The notes: generated by a model not told the origin, from the sequence alone. A stretch of DNA of 64,000 bases from Xanthomonas massiliensis (GCF_900018785.1 NZ_FCOY01000007.1:916632-980631); one strand, 5' to 3'. Shown: positions 10,362 to 19,747, counted from the stretch's first letter. A program made the numbers and translations.

Positions 10362-11158
10362 CAGCCGTCCACCCAGGCCGGTTCGCGCTTGTCCAGGAAC
10401 GCGGCCACGCCCTCCTTCTGGTTGGCGCCGTCGAACAGGTCGACGAAGGCCTCGCGCTCGAGCACCAGGGCGCCGGCGTGGCTGCCGCTGCGCGCGGCCT
10501 GGATCAGCTTCTTCGAGGCAGCCACGCTGTCCGGGCTCTGGCGCCCGGCCTTGCGCGCCCACTGCACGGCGCGCGCCAGCGCGCTGCCGGTGGGCACCAC
10601 CTCCTCGACCAGGCCGATGCGCAGCGCGGTGTCCGCATCGACCCGCTCGCCGAGCAGGATCATGCGCTTGGCCCAGCCCTCGCCGACCAGCCGGGTCAGG
10701 TTCTGGGTGCCGCCGGCGCACGGCAGCAGGCCCACCGATGCTTCCGGCAGCGCCAGCTGCGCCTGCTGCTCGGCGATGCGCAGGTCGCAGGCCAGCGCCA
10801 CTTCCAGGCCGCCGCCCATGGCGTAGCCGTTGATCGCGGCGATGGACACCCCGCGGAACGCGCTCAACGCCTCGAAGGCACGGCCGAAGGCGCGTGCGGC
10901 GGCGCGCGCGGCGGCCTTGTCGCCGGAGGCGAACTGCTTGAGGTCGGCGCCGGCGGAGAAGAACTTGGCGCCGCGGCCGGTGACCACCAGCGCATACACG
11001 CTGCGGTCGGCGTCGAGCGCGGCGACCAGGTCGTGCAGCGCCTGCAGGCTGTGCACGGTCCAGGTATTGGCCGGCGGGTTGTCCAGGGTGACCACCGCCA
11101 CGTGGCCGTCGCGGGCCACGTCCAGGCCGGTCCAGGACGCGTTCTCCCAGGCGCTCAT
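10361..11158 (-). CDS. Enoyl-CoA hydratase (methacrylyl-CoA hydratase candidate)
   Basis: 265 residues, ATG at 11158. Crotonase fold with FFSAGADLKQF, NGYAMGGGLEVALACDLRIA and LPEASVGLLPCAGGTQNL. Both catalytic Glu positions appear to be present (GGGLE and LPE). In this operon it should hydrate methacrylyl-CoA to 3-hydroxyisobutyryl-CoA. It overlaps the upstream dehydrogenase by four bases and the downstream hydrolase by one. Sequence alone cannot exclude general short-chain enoyl-CoA hydratase activity. Confidence 0.9.
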   Translation of the reverse strand: MSAWENASWTGLDVARDGHVAVVTLDNPPANTWTVHSLQALHDLVAALDADRSVYALVVTGRGAKFFSAGADLKQFASGDKAAARAAARAFGRAFEALSAFRGVSIAAINGYAMGGGLEVALACDLRIAEQQAQLALPEASVGLLPCAGGTQNLTRLVGEGWAKRMILLGERVDADTALRIGLVEEVVPTGSALARAVQWARKAGRQSPDSVAASKKLIQAARSGSHAGALVLEREAFVDLFDGANQKEGVAAFLDKREPAWVDG

Positions 11159-12336
11159 CGCAGTTCCTCCTCGGTGGTGAGCAGGTGGCGCGCCACGATC
11201 AGGCGCATCACCTCGTTGGTGCCTTCCAGGATGCGATGCACGCGCGCGTCGCGCAGCAGCCGCTCGACCGGGTATTCGCGGATGTAGCCGTAGCCGCCGT
11301 GCAGCTGCAGCGCCTCGTCGCAGACCTGGAAGCCGACGTCGGTGGCGAAGCGCTTGGCCATCGCGCACCACACGGTCTTGTCCGGCGCATCGGCATCGAG
11401 CTTGCGCGCGGCGGTGTGCACCATCTGCCGGGCCGCGACCAGGTGGGTGGCCATGTCGGCCAGGCGGAACTGCAGCGCCTGGAACTCGGCCAACGGCTTG
11501 CCGAACTGGCGGCGCTGGCCCATGTAGCGGCGCGCCGCGTCCAGCGCGCCCTGGGCGGCGCCCAGCGAGCACGCGGCGATGTTGATGCGGCCGCCGTCCA
11601 GGGCCTTCATCGCCAGCTTGAAGCCCTCGCCCTCGCGGCCGAGCAGGTTGCCGGCCGGCACGCGCACGCCCTCGAAGGTGATGCCGCGGGTGGGCTGGCT
11701 GTTCCAGCCCATCTTGTCCTCCTTGCGCCCGTAGGTGATGCCGGGTGCGTCGGCGGGGACCACCAGCGCGCTGATGCCGCCGGCACCGGCGCCGCCGGTG
11801 CGCGCCATCACCACCAGCACGTCGGTGGCGCCGGCGCCGGAGATGAACGCCTTGCTGCCGTCGATCACGTACTCATCGCCCTCGCGCACCGCGCGGGTCT
11901 TGAGCGAGGCGGCGTCCGAGCCGCTGCCCGGTTCGGTCAGGCAGTACGATCCCAGCGCCCGGCCGCTGGCCAGCAGCGGCCCCCAGTGCGCGCGCACCTC
12001 CTCGCGGGCATGGGCGACCAGCAGCCAGGTGACCATGTTGTGGATGCTCAGGAACGCCGAGGTGGACGGATCCACCGCGGCCAGTTCCTCGAACACCACC
12101 GCGGCATCCAGCCGCCTCATGCCCAGCCCGCCCACGTCCTCGGCGGTGTACATGCCGCAAAAACCCAGCTCGGCCGCCTTGGCGATGGCCTCGCGCGGGA
12201 ACTCGCCTTCCGCGTCCCACTGCGCGGCGTACGGGGCCAGCTCGCGTTCGGCGAAATCGCGGGCGGCCTCGCGGAAGGCCTGCTGCTCCTCGCTCAGGCC
12301 GATGGCGTCGTCGGGCAATTGCATGGCGGCGTTCAT
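11155..12336 (-). CDS. Acyl-CoA dehydrogenase, probably isobutyryl-CoA dehydrogenase
   Basis: 393 residues, ATG at 12336. FAD-dependent dehydrogenase with the family signatures CLTEPGSGSDAASLKTRA and HGGYGYIREYPVERLLRDAR, and the catalytic-base region RILEGTNEVMRLIV. Operon position makes isobutyryl-CoA to methacrylyl-CoA the likely reaction, with electrons passed to the ETF encoded downstream. It follows mmsA by 19 bases and overlaps the enoyl-CoA hydratase by four. Related short/branched-chain dehydrogenases cannot be excluded from sequence. Confidence 0.9.
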   Translation of the reverse strand: MNAAMQLPDDAIGLSEEQQAFREAARDFAERELAPYAAQWDAEGEFPREAIAKAAELGFCGMYTAEDVGGLGMRRLDAAVVFEELAAVDPSTSAFLSIHNMVTWLLVAHAREEVRAHWGPLLASGRALGSYCLTEPGSGSDAASLKTRAVREGDEYVIDGSKAFISGAGATDVLVVMARTGGAGAGGISALVVPADAPGITYGRKEDKMGWNSQPTRGITFEGVRVPAGNLLGREGEGFKLAMKALDGGRINIAACSLGAAQGALDAARRYMGQRRQFGKPLAEFQALQFRLADMATHLVAARQMVHTAARKLDADAPDKTVWCAMAKRFATDVGFQVCDEALQLHGGYGYIREYPVERLLRDARVHRILEGTNEVMRLIVARHLLTTEEELR

Positions 12337-12355
12337 GGCGTCCTCCCCGGATGGG

Positions 12356-13864
12356 TCACTTCAGGCTGATGGTGGTGTTGACGCCGTGGCCCAGCGTCTC
12401 GTCGTCGAACCAGCGCGCGGTCACCGTCTTGGTCTGGGTGTAGAAGGTGACCACCTGCTTGCCGTACGGGCCCAGGTCGCCGAGCTTGGAGGCGCGCGAG
12501 CCGGTGAAGGAGAACAGCGGCACCGGCACCGGGATCGGCAGGTTGATGCCGACCTGGCCGACGTCGATGTCCTCCTGGAAGCGGCGCGCGGCGGCGCCGG
12601 ACTGGGTGAACACCGCGGTGCCGTTGCCGTTCGGGTTGGCGTTGACCAGGGCGATCGCCTCGTCCAGCGTGTCCACGTCCAGGATCACCAGCACCGGGCC
12701 GAAGATCTCCTCGTCGTAGATGCGCATGCCCGGCTTGACCCCGGAGAAGATGGTCGGGCCGACGAAGTTGCCGTGCTCGTAGCCGGGCACCTGCGGATTG
12801 CGCCCGTCCAGCTCCAGCGTGGCACCCTGGGCCACGCCCGATTCGATCAGACCCTCGATGCGGCTGCGCGCGGCGCAGGAGATCACCGGGCCGACATCGG
12901 TCCCGGGCTCGGTGCCGGCGCTGACCTTCAGCGTCTTCGCCTTGGCGACCAGGTCGGCGATCCACGCCCTGGTCTCGCCCACCAGCACCAGCGTGGAGGC
13001 GGCCATGCAGCGCTGGCCGGCCGCGCCGAACGCGGCCCCGGCGATCGCGTTGAGGGTCTGCTCCTTGTTGGCGTCCGGCAGCACCACGGCATGGTTCTTG
13101 GCGCCCATCATGCATTGCACGCGCTTGCCGGCCTGCGAGGCGCGGTGGTAGACGTGGGTGCCCACGCGGGTGGAGCCGACGAAGGACACCGCCTTGATGT
13201 CGGGGTGGTCGCAGATCGCGTTGACCACGTCCTCGCCGCCGTGGACGACGTTGAGCACGCCCTTGGGGATGCCGGCCTCCAGCGCCAGCTCGACCAGGCG
13301 CATGGTCACCATCGGGTCCTGCTCGGACGGCTTGAGCACGAAGGTGTTGCCGGTGGCGATCGCCATCGGGAACATCCACAGCGGGATCATCGCCGGGAAG
13401 TTGAACGGGGTGATGCCGGCGCACACGCCCAGCGGCTGCAGCAGGGTGTAGGTGTCCACGCCGCTGGCGACGTTGTTGGCCAGCTCGCCCAGCTGCAGGT
13501 TGCCGATCGCGGCGGCGTGCTCGACCACCTCCAGCCCGCGGAACACGTCGCCCTCGGCATCGGGCAGGGTCTTGCCCTGCTCGGCGGTGAGCAGCGCGGC
13601 CAGTTCCTTCATGTGCTCGCGGATCAGCTGCTGGTACTTGAGGAAGATGCGCGCGCGGGTGCCGATCGAGGTCTTGCGCCAGGTCTTGAAGGCCTCGCGG
13701 GCGGCGGCGACGGCGGCGCCCACCTCCTCCTGGGTGGCGAACGGCACCTGCGCCAGCACCTGCTGGGTGGCGGGATTGATCACGTCGCGCCACTGGCCGG
13801 TCGTGGACGTCACGAACTGGCCGTCGATCAGCAACGGAATGCGGGGCGGGGCGCTCTGGGTCAT
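12356..13864 (-). CDS. mmsA: CoA-acylating methylmalonate-semialdehyde dehydrogenase
   Basis: 502 residues. It converts methylmalonate semialdehyde to propionyl-CoA with NAD+ and CoA, the last valine-specific step. The aldehyde-dehydrogenase Cys lies in [10 protein letters not shown], the oxyanion Asn in [14 protein letters not shown], and the cofactor region in [15 protein letters not shown]. The length fits the family (about 500). It is the first gene of the minus-strand operon; its promoter region is shared with the divergent ScfR-type regulator and carries a TTCGCA-N3-TTCGCA repeat 28 bases upstream of the ATG. Confidence 0.95.
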   Translation of the reverse strand: MTQSAPPRIPLLIDGQFVTSTTGQWRDVINPATQQVLAQVPFATQEEVGAAVAAAREAFKTWRKTSIGTRARIFLKYQQLIREHMKELAALLTAEQGKTLPDAEGDVFRGLEVVEHAAAIGNLQLGELANNVASGVDTYTLLQPLGVCAGITPFNFPAMIPLWMFPMAIATGNTFVLKPSEQDPMVTMRLVELALEAGIPKGVLNVVHGGEDVVNAICDHPDIKAVSFVGSTRVGTHVYHRASQAGKRVQCMMGAKNHAVVLPDANKEQTLNAIAGAAFGAAGQRCMAASTLVLVGETRAWIADLVAKAKTLKVSAGTEPGTDVGPVISCAARSRIEGLIESGVAQGATLELDGRNPQVPGYEHGNFVGPTIFSGVKPGMRIYDEEIFGPVLVILDVDTLDEAIALVNANPNGNGTAVFTQSGAAARRFQEDIDVGQVGINLPIPVPVPLFSFTGSRASKLGDLGPYGKQVVTFYTQTKTVTARWFDDETLGHGVNTTISLK

Positions 13865-13892
13865 CGCGGTGCTCGTTTCTGGGGCGGATGGC

Positions 13893-13982
13893 TTCGCATT
13901 GTTCGCAGCCTGGTTCAGGCCGGGAATAGCTTGATTCGCTTAATCCTGCGAACATCCACGCATCTCTTGCGAATGTTGCGAA
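13893..13982. promoter_or_regulatory. Symmetric operator pair between mmsA and the ScfR-type regulator
   Basis: TTCGCAttgTTCGCA lies at 13893-13907, near mmsA. Its near reverse complement TGCGAAtgtTGCGAA lies at 13968-13982, immediately before the regulator ATG. Each is a 6-mer repeated with 9-base spacing, and each faces its own gene. A single TGCGAA at 13947-13952 sits between them. ScfR/RamB-type regulators are known to bind TTTGCAAA-like sites, so these are plausible operators for the neighbouring regulator. This assignment is inferred from symmetry and position. Confidence 0.6.
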
Positions 13983-13984
13983 CG

Positions 13985-15394
13985 ATGGACGAGATCCCGC
14001 GCCACCTGGGTGTGCGCCTGCAGCGCCTGCGCGAGCGGCGCGGCCTGAGCCAGGCCGCGCTGGCGCGCGCGCTGCGGCTCTCGCCGAGCTACCTGAACCA
14101 GATCGAGCGCAACCAGCGTCCGCTGACGCTGGCCGTGCGCCTGCGCCTGGAGGCGCTGTTCGGCCATGTCCCGGAACTGGACGGCGACGACGACCCGGCG
14201 GCGCTGGCAGCCGAGCTGCGCGGCGTGCTGGCCGACGTCGGCCATGGCGGCGTGTCCCAGGCCGAGCTGAAGGCGCTGGCGGCCAACCAGCCGGAGATGG
14301 CGCGGGTGATGATCGAGCTGCACCGCGCCCAGCGCGCCAACAAGGACCGCGCCGACGCGCTGGCGCAGCAGCTGGGCGCGGCCGAGCAGTCGCCGGCCTG
14401 GCGCCCGGATGCCGGCGAGCAGGTGCGCGACTACTTCAACCGCCGCCAGAACCATGTCGCCGAGCTGGACGACCTGGCCGAGGCGCTGGCGCGCGACCAC
14501 GGCCTGGTGCCCGGGCAGATGGCCCCGCGCATCCGCCAGCGCCTGCTCGACCGCCACGGCGTGCTGGTGGAGGCCGTGCCCGGCGAGGTGCACGGCGTGG
14601 CCCACGGCAAGCGCGGCTACGATGCCGGCGCGCGCGTGCTGTACCTGCCCGACTACCTCAAGCCCGGCCAGCAGGCGTTCCAGATGGCGGCCCAGCTCGC
14701 GCTGCTGGAACAGGGCGCGCTGATCGACCGGCTGATCGCCGACGCCGGCTTCGACGACGCCGAGCGCATCGCCCAGGCGCGCATCGGCCTGTCCAACTAT
14801 TTCGCCGGCGCGCTGGTGATGCCCTACGGCGAGTTCCTGCGCAGCGCCGAGGCCAGCCGCTACGACATCGAATGGCTGGCCCAGCGCTTCGGCGTCGGCT
14901 TCGAGGCGGTGTGCCATCGCCTGTCCACCCTGCACCGGCGCGGCATGCCCGGCCTGCCGTTCTTCTTCGTGCGCGTGGACCGGGCCGGCAACGTCTCCAA
15001 GCGCCATTCGGCCACCGATTTCCACTTCTCCCACGTCGGCGGCTCGTGCCCGCTGTGGATCGTGTACGAGGCCTTCAACCAGCCCGGCCGCGTGCTCACC
15101 CAGGTCGCGCGCATGCCCGACGGCCGCCGCCACTTCTGGCTCGCGCGCCAGGTCAGCTCGGGCCCGGCCGGCTACGGCCAGCCCCGCAAGACCTTCGCCG
15201 TCAGCCTCGGCTGCGACCTGCACCTGGCCGACCGGCTGGTCTACGCCCAGGGCCTGGACCTGCACAATCCCGGCCGGGTCACCGCGATCGGCCCGGGCTG
15301 CAAGGTCTGCGAACGCCGCGACTGCGTGCAGCGCGCGTTCCCGGCGCTGCGGGACCTGGGCGACCGGCCGGCGACGCCGCCCGCGGTGCGGTGA
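13985..15394 (+). CDS. XRE-family ScfR-type regulator of short-chain acyl-CoA metabolism
   Basis: 469 residues. An XRE helix-turn-helix occupies about 5-62 (GLSQAALARALRLSPSYLNQ). A middle ImmA/IrrE-like domain follows in which the usual HExxH is degenerate (FQMAAQLALLE), so it is probably not a protease. The C-terminal ScfRs (DUF2083) domain ends with the characteristic Cys cluster GCKVCERRDCVQRAFPAL. Relatives such as RamB, MccR and PccR sense short-chain acyl-CoA metabolites. It is divergent from the valine operon and is its likely regulator. I chose the ATG at 13985; one at 13973 is also in frame but lies inside the putative operator. No clear Shine-Dalgarno is visible, so a leaderless transcript is possible. 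Confidence 0.88.
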   Translation: MDEIPRHLGVRLQRLRERRGLSQAALARALRLSPSYLNQIERNQRPLTLAVRLRLEALFGHVPELDGDDDPAALAAELRGVLADVGHGGVSQAELKALAANQPEMARVMIELHRAQRANKDRADALAQQLGAAEQSPAWRPDAGEQVRDYFNRRQNHVAELDDLAEALARDHGLVPGQMAPRIRQRLLDRHGVLVEAVPGEVHGVAHGKRGYDAGARVLYLPDYLKPGQQAFQMAAQLALLEQGALIDRLIADAGFDDAERIAQARIGLSNYFAGALVMPYGEFLRSAEASRYDIEWLAQRFGVGFEAVCHRLSTLHRRGMPGLPFFFVRVDRAGNVSKRHSATDFHFSHVGGSCPLWIVYEAFNQPGRVLTQVARMPDGRRHFWLARQVSSGPAGYGQPRKTFAVSLGCDLHLADRLVYAQGLDLHNPGRVTAIGPGCKVCERRDCVQRAFPALRDLGDRPATPPAVR

Positions 15395-15590
15395 GCGGCC
15401 GCGGCCCGATCTGCCGGGCGCGAGCTGGCCGAAAAGCCGCGCATGCCCGCCGCAGCGCCCGATGCCGCCGCGACGCCTTGTCACCCCGGGGCGGCAGGGA
15501 TCCGGGCGCGCCCTCTTGGCCCGCCCGTCACGCCCGGGCTTCCATGATCCGAAGCCGTGGCCGCCGAGCGGCGATGCAAGGAGAAATCCG

Positions 15591-16007
15591 GTGAACAAGC
15601 TTCCAGCAGGCGCATGGGTGGTGGTGGCCGACGGCGTGGGCGCGCGGGTGTTCCGCGTCGTCGACGGCGAACGCCCGGTCACGCTCGAACCGGAGGAACG
15701 GCTCGTGCTGCAACCGGACGATGCCCAGGGGCCGTCCGGGATCGTCCCCGACGAGATGACCCCGGAGCAGCTGCGCGAGGCCACCTTCGTCAAGCAACTG
15801 GCCAAGGGCCTGAACCACGGCGCGACGACCGGCCAGTACGCCCACCTGGTGCTGGTCGCCGATCCGCGCACGCTGGGTACGCTGCGCCCGCTGCTCGACC
15901 CGCAGGCCGACGAGAGGATCGTGCTGGAGATCCACAAGACCCTGACCGGCGCGACCCTGGATGCGATCGAGCGCGAAATCGCCACCGCCGCACGACAGGC
16001 GTCCTAG
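15591..16007 (+). CDS. Host-attachment-like protein (PF10116-type)
   Basis: 138 residues from a GTG at 15591, supported by AAGGAGA at 15578-15584. The pattern of short strands WVVVADGVGARVFRV at the start, then TFVKQLAKGLNHG and HLVLVADPRTLGTLRPLL, is that of the small proteins annotated as required for attachment to host cells. That name comes from a plant-associated relative; the biochemical role is unknown and the fold resembles eRF1/host-attachment domains. No signal peptide is present. It stands alone, upstream of tRNA-Gln. Confidence 0.75.
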   Translation: MNKLPAGAWVVVADGVGARVFRVVDGERPVTLEPEERLVLQPDDAQGPSGIVPDEMTPEQLREATFVKQLAKGLNHGATTGQYAHLVLVADPRTLGTLRPLLDPQADERIVLEIHKTLTGATLDAIEREIATAARQAS

Positions 16008-16134
16008 CGGACCTCGCAGGGCGAGGGTGGTGCGCGACGAGCCCGGGCTCACCGCAGCTGAATCGGCGTCCGGCCGCGAGCCCGGGGACTTGGCTTCGCG
16101 GGCCGGCCATGGCAGACTATGCGGCCTGCGACAT

Positions 16135-16209
16135 TGCCCCGTCGCCAAGTGGTAAGGCACCTGACTCTGACTCAGGCATTCGGTGGTTCGAATCCATCCG
16201 GGGCAGCCA
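16135..16209 (+). tRNA. tRNA-Gln (anticodon CTG)
   Basis: 75 bases including an encoded CCA. The acceptor stem TGCCCCG pairs with CGGGGCA. The anticodon stem CCTGA/TCAGG encloses the loop CTCTGAC with anticodon CTG at 16167-16169. The T arm is GGTGG-TTCGAAT-CCATC. It reads CAG codons and is followed seven bases later by a strong terminator. Confidence 0.95.
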
Positions 16210-16216
16210 CATTCCA

Positions 16217-16252
16217 GAAGGCCCGATCCGACGGATCGGGCCTTCTTCGTTT
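16217..16252 (+). terminator. Terminator of tRNA-Gln
   Basis: A perfect 13-bp stem (GAAGGCCCGATCC, loop GAC, GGATCGGGCCTTC) is followed by TTCGTTT. Its position directly after the tRNA fits an intrinsic terminator. Confidence 0.9.
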
Positions 16253-17498
16253 GCGGCCATCGGTGTCCCGCGTGCCCCGATACGGCCGGCAGCGCGGCGG
16301 CGTTCGCCGAGGACCGGCCGCCGTTCGGAACGCAGGCATGCCCGCACGCGGCCGGGGGCGCAGCGTCTCCATCCGCCTGCCGCTATCGGCTCCTGTCGCG
16401 GCGGACGCCATGCCATCGCCATCGCGCCGCGGCTGTCGCGACGTCCCGATGGTCGCACCGCCACCTCGCACCACTCCGCACGAGACACCATGCGGCAGAA
16501 ATCCGGCGGCAAACCGGCCGGCCCAGACCCCGCGCGACCGAATCCATGCTGGCCGCGTGCCAACGCCGTGCATCCGGCATGCCATCCCATTTCGATACAG
16601 GCCCCGGAGCGTTCCCGCCCCTTCTTCGTCCTCACGAAACGACGGGGACCCATGGCTTCAACCCAACTCAGAGACGCGGCGAGGTGCAAGCGATCCGGCA
16701 CCGGGAAACGAGCATCGAGTCCATGCCCGGCATCACGTTGATGCCGCGCATCGGCCGCCCTCCTATTCGATCCAAACCCCGCGATGGTCCCGATCTTCCC
16801 GATCCACGGAGCGACAGGAACTGCATGGCTTCGCACCTCATCCGCGAGGCACTGCGAGACGCCGCAATGCCGGCACCCGGAAACGAGCATCGAGTCCATG
16901 CCCGGCAGCGCGCCGATGCCGCGTATCGAGCCGCCCTCCCATTCGATCCAGACCCCGCGGTGGTCCCGATCTCCCCGATCCACGGGGCGACAGGAACTGC
17001 ATGGCTTCGCACCCCATCCGCGAGACGCCGCAAAGCACCGCAATCCCGACGGCGGTAAACGAGCATCGAGTCCACGCGCGGCGATGCACCCACGCCGCGC
17101 GCCCACGCCGTGGGCCCGGGTCCGGGTCGGTCATCCCATTCGATGCAAACGCGGTGCGGTCCCAGCCTTCGCGGTTCGCACGAAACCACAGCGACCGCAT
17201 GGCTTCGTCACCCACCTGCGCAACGCCGCGCGGCGCAGCAATCCCGGCATCAGTAAACGAGGGGCGCACCGCCAGCGGCGAACGCACGCGCGGGCCAGCG
17301 CGGCGTGAAGCGCCGCCGCCGCACGATGTCGCCGGCCCATGACAACGACCCGCGCCGCCCGCACGGGTGCAGTTGCTCGCCCCTATCCGGCGCACCAGGC
17401 GATGCGACAACAGGCCTGGGCCCGGCCGGCCGGCGCCGGCACGCGCCACGACGAGGCACGCATCGCGCCACCGCCCCGTCTCGCCAGGCCACAAACGA
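16253..17498. repeat. Gene-free region with a tandem array of ~175-bp degenerate repeats
   Basis: No gene is supported between the tRNA terminator and the rpsI terminator. Units begin with AAACGAGCATCGAGTCCA at 16706, 16881 and 17057 (lengths 175, 176 and about 198), with a decayed unit at about 16537-16705 and a broken start at 17255. Shared blocks in order are CATCGAGTCCATGCC, CCATTCGATCCA, TGGTCCCGATC, GATCCACGG, GCGACAGGAACTGCATGGCT and TCATCCGCGAG. The 16881 unit agrees with the 16706 unit at roughly 85% by eye. Open frames are not conserved between units, which argues against coding. 16253-16536 and 17270-17498 show nothing definite. Confidence 0.75.
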
Positions 17499-17526
17499 CG
17501 AAAGCCCGGCCGGAGCCGGGCTTTCG
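17499..17526 (-). terminator. Terminator of rplM-rpsI
   Basis: A perfect 12-bp stem (CGAAAGCCCGGC, CGGA loop, GCCGGGCTTTCG) lies just past the rpsI stop. On the minus strand it is followed by TCGTTTGTGG, a modest T-rich tail. Confidence 0.8.
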
Positions 17527-17568
17527 CGTACACCCGCCGGCGGCCAGGGCCGCCGGACCGGGTACGGA

Positions 17569-17961
17569 TCAGCGCTTGGAGAACTGGGTCGCGCGGCGGG
17601 CCTTGTGCAGGCCGACCTTCTTGCGCTCGACCTCGCGCGCGTCGCGGGTCATGAAGCCCGCCTTGCGCAGCTCGATCTTCAGCGACTCGTCGTACTCGAC
17701 CAGGGCGCGGGCGATGCCCAGGCGGATCGCACCGGCCTGGCCGGTGGTGCCGCCGCCGATGGCGGTCACGGTGATGTCGAAGTTCTCGGTGTTCTGGGTC
17801 AGTTCCAGCGGCTGGCGCACGATCATGCGCGCGGTCTCGCGGCCGAAGAACTCGTCCAGCGGACGACCGTTGACGGTGATGTTGCCGGTACCCTTGCGCA
17901 GGAACACGCGGGCGGTGGAAGACTTGCGACGGCCGGTGCCGTAGTTCTGAGAGATGGCCAT
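17569..17961 (-). CDS. rpsI: 30S ribosomal protein S9
   Basis: 130 residues, the standard bacterial length. S9 binds the 16S rRNA 3' domain, and its C-terminal tail reaches the P-site tRNA. The visible signatures are [14 protein letters not shown] at the start, [19 protein letters not shown] in the middle and the basic tail ending RRATQFSKR. It lies 24 bases after rplM in the conserved rplM-rpsI operon. Confidence 0.98.
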   Translation of the reverse strand: MAISQNYGTGRRKSSTARVFLRKGTGNITVNGRPLDEFFGRETARMIVRQPLELTQNTENFDITVTAIGGGTTGQAGAIRLGIARALVEYDESLKIELRKAGFMTRDAREVERKKVGLHKARRATQFSKR

Positions 17962-17985
17962 TGTGTTTACCTTGGAAGTCCGCCG

Positions 17986-18414
17986 TTAGATGTCCAGCAC
18001 CTGCGGCTGCTGCGCCGCATGCGGGTGCTCGGAGCCCTTGTAGACCTTGAGCTTGCGGTACATCGCCCGGCCCAGCGGCCCCTTGGGCAGCATGCCCTTG
18101 ACGGCGATCTCGATGACCCGCTCGGGATGGCGCTCAAGCGCCTCGGCCAGCGTCTCGGTCTTCAGGTTGCCGATGTAGCCGGTGAAGCGGTGGTACAGCT
18201 TGTCGCTGAGCTTCTTGCCGGTCACGGTGATCTTCTCGGCGTTGATCACCACCAGGTAATCGCCGGTGTCGACGTGCGGGGTGTAGACGGGCTTGTGCTT
18301 GCCGCGCAGGCGGCGGGCCAGTTCGGTGGACAGACGGCCCAGCGTCTTGCCCGTGGCGTCGACGACGTACCAGTCGCGCTGGACGGTCTCGTTCTTGGCG
18401 ATGAAAGTGCTCAT
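17986..18414 (-). CDS. rplM: 50S ribosomal protein L13
   Basis: 142 residues, the standard length. L13 is an early 50S assembly protein. Signatures are [34 protein letters not shown] and [20 protein letters not shown]. First gene of the rplM-rpsI operon, expressed from the promoter at 18493-18521. Confidence 0.98.
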   Translation of the reverse strand: MSTFIAKNETVQRDWYVVDATGKTLGRLSTELARRLRGKHKPVYTPHVDTGDYLVVINAEKITVTGKKLSDKLYHRFTGYIGNLKTETLAEALERHPERVIEIAVKGMLPKGPLGRAMYRKLKVYKGSEHPHAAQQPQVLDI

Positions 18415-18492
18415 GTGCGGACTCGCGGTTGTCGGGCTGGTTCGGCCGCCGGCCGAACGTCGCCTCGCGTTGTGGATGGTGCGAAGCCGGCA

Positions 18493-18521
18493 ATCATACC
18501 GGCCCTGGATTCGGCGCGCAA
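18493..18521 (-). promoter_or_regulatory. Sigma-70-type promoter for rplM-rpsI
   Basis: On the minus strand TTGCGC and TATGAT are separated by 17 bases, and TTGACT overlaps just upstream. The -10 lies about 80 bases before the rplM ATG. This is the best promoter match I noticed in the window. Confidence 0.6.
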
Positions 18522-18597
18522 GTCAAGCCCTGCCTGCGGCTGGCGGGCCACGGCCGCGGCGGCGAGAATCCCCTTCCTTATCCGCACCGGAGCCGCG

Positions 18598-19242
18598 ATG
18601 GACGCCCGCTACCTGCAGACCCCGCTGGACCGATGGTTGACCGAGGCCCAGCGCGCCCTGGACACGGTGTTCGGGTGCCCGGCCGCCGCCCGCCCGTACC
18701 CGGCCGGGGACGCGCCGGCCCCGGCGCTCGACGCCGGCGAGCGCCGCCATGCCGCCGGACTGATGCGCATCAATCACGTCGGCGAGGTCTGCGCCCAGGG
18801 CCTGTACTTCGGCCAGGCCGCCGTGGCCCGCGACGACGCCACGCGCGAGCACCTGCTCGAGGCCGCGCAGGAGGAGACCGACCACCTGGCCTGGTGCGCG
18901 CGCCGGCTGCGGGAACTGGACAGCCGCCCGAGCCTGTTCAACCCGCTGTGGTATGCCGGCAGCTACGCGATCGGCACCCTGGCGGGGCTGCGCGGCGACG
19001 GCTGGAACCTGGGCTTCGTGGTGGAGACCGAGCGCCAGGTGGAGGCACACCTGGACGAGCACCTGCACACGCTGCCGGCGGCCGACCGGCGCAGCCGCGA
19101 GGTCGTCGCGGTGATGAAGGCCGACGAGGCCCGCCATGCCGACAACGCCGAACAGGCCGGCGCGCGCGTGCTGCCGCCGCCGATCCCGGCACTGATGGCC
19201 GCCGCCTCGGCGCTGATGAAGACCATCGCCTACCGGCTCTGA
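18598..19242 (+). CDS. coq7: Ubiquinone biosynthesis hydroxylase Coq7 (demethoxyubiquinone monooxygenase)
   Basis: 214 residues, ATG at 18598. A di-iron monooxygenase that adds the last ring hydroxyl in ubiquinone synthesis. The metal ligands of the ferritin-like bundle are visible in [43 protein letters not shown] and [10 protein letters not shown]. The family is about 210 residues, so this is full length. The frame is open upstream, but homology begins at [14 protein letters not shown]. It is divergent from rplM, with no operon partner. Confidence 0.93.
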   Translation: MDARYLQTPLDRWLTEAQRALDTVFGCPAAARPYPAGDAPAPALDAGERRHAAGLMRINHVGEVCAQGLYFGQAAVARDDATREHLLEAAQEETDHLAWCARRLRELDSRPSLFNPLWYAGSYAIGTLAGLRGDGWNLGFVVETERQVEAHLDEHLHTLPAADRRSREVVAVMKADEARHADNAEQAGARVLPPPIPALMAAASALMKTIAYRL

Positions 19243-19377
19243 GGACATCCCGGCCCCATCCGGAGCAGGGCCCCGGTTGCCGGGTCGCTCCGAAGCCATG
19301 GAACCGGAGGCCGCCGGGGCCCGGGGGCGCGGCGCTCGCCCGGCAGGCTTCGGGGCAGGCGCACGCCGCCGGATCGG

Positions 19378-19692
19378 CTACGACGCCAGCTTCAGGCCGA
19401 TCACGCCGGCCACGATCAGCCCGATGCAGGCCAGCCGCATCGGCGAGGCGCTCTCGCCGAACAGCACGATGCCCAGCGTGGCGATGCCCAGCGCCCCGAT
19501 CCCGGTCCAGACCGCATAGGCCGTGCCGATCGGGATGCGACCCATGGCGCGGGTGAGCAGCCACAGGCTGGCGGCCGCGCCGGCCACGGTGGCCAGGCTG
19601 GGCCACAGCCGGGTGAAGCCCTGGCTGTACTTGAGCGACAGGGCGAACACGATCTCGAACGCGCCGGCGAGCATCAGGTAGATCCAGGCCAT
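19378..19692 (-). CDS. sugE: Small multidrug resistance family exporter, SugE/Gdx type
   Basis: 104 residues, four membrane helices. The essential Glu is in GAFEIVFALSLKYSQGF, and the GDX-type signature WTGIGALGIATLGIVLFGE is present. Characterised SugE/Gdx proteins exchange guanidinium (and some quaternary ammonium compounds) for protons as antiparallel dimers. The gene follows the speD terminator hairpin; AGGAGG lies about 11 bases before the ATG. I looked for a guanidine riboswitch and found none that convinced me. Confidence 0.88.
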   Translation of the reverse strand: MAWIYLMLAGAFEIVFALSLKYSQGFTRLWPSLATVAGAAASLWLLTRAMGRIPIGTAYAVWTGIGALGIATLGIVLFGESASPMRLACIGLIVAGVIGLKLAS

Positions 19693-19723
19693 GTGTCTTG
19701 CTTCCTCCTCGTGAAACGGAAGC

Positions 19724-19747
19724 GGCCCGGCGCTTTCGCACCGGGCC
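19724..19747 (-). terminator. Hairpin between speD and sugE
   Basis: On the minus strand GGCCCGGTGC and GCGCCGGGCC form a 10-bp stem (one G-U pair) closed by a GAAA tetraloop. It follows speD by about 80 bases and probably ends its transcript. The tail (GCTTCCGTTTC) is only partly T-rich. Confidence 0.6.

Noticed and set aside
16537-17260. CRISPR array
   Set aside because: Units are about 175 bp and similar along their length, with no short constant repeat, unique spacers or cas genes.
16117-17310. Overlapping open frames in the tRNA-Gln repeat region, including one of 329 codons
   Set aside because: Frames are not conserved between repeat units, and the translations show no family similarity that I recognise. 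One frame even crosses the tRNA gene.
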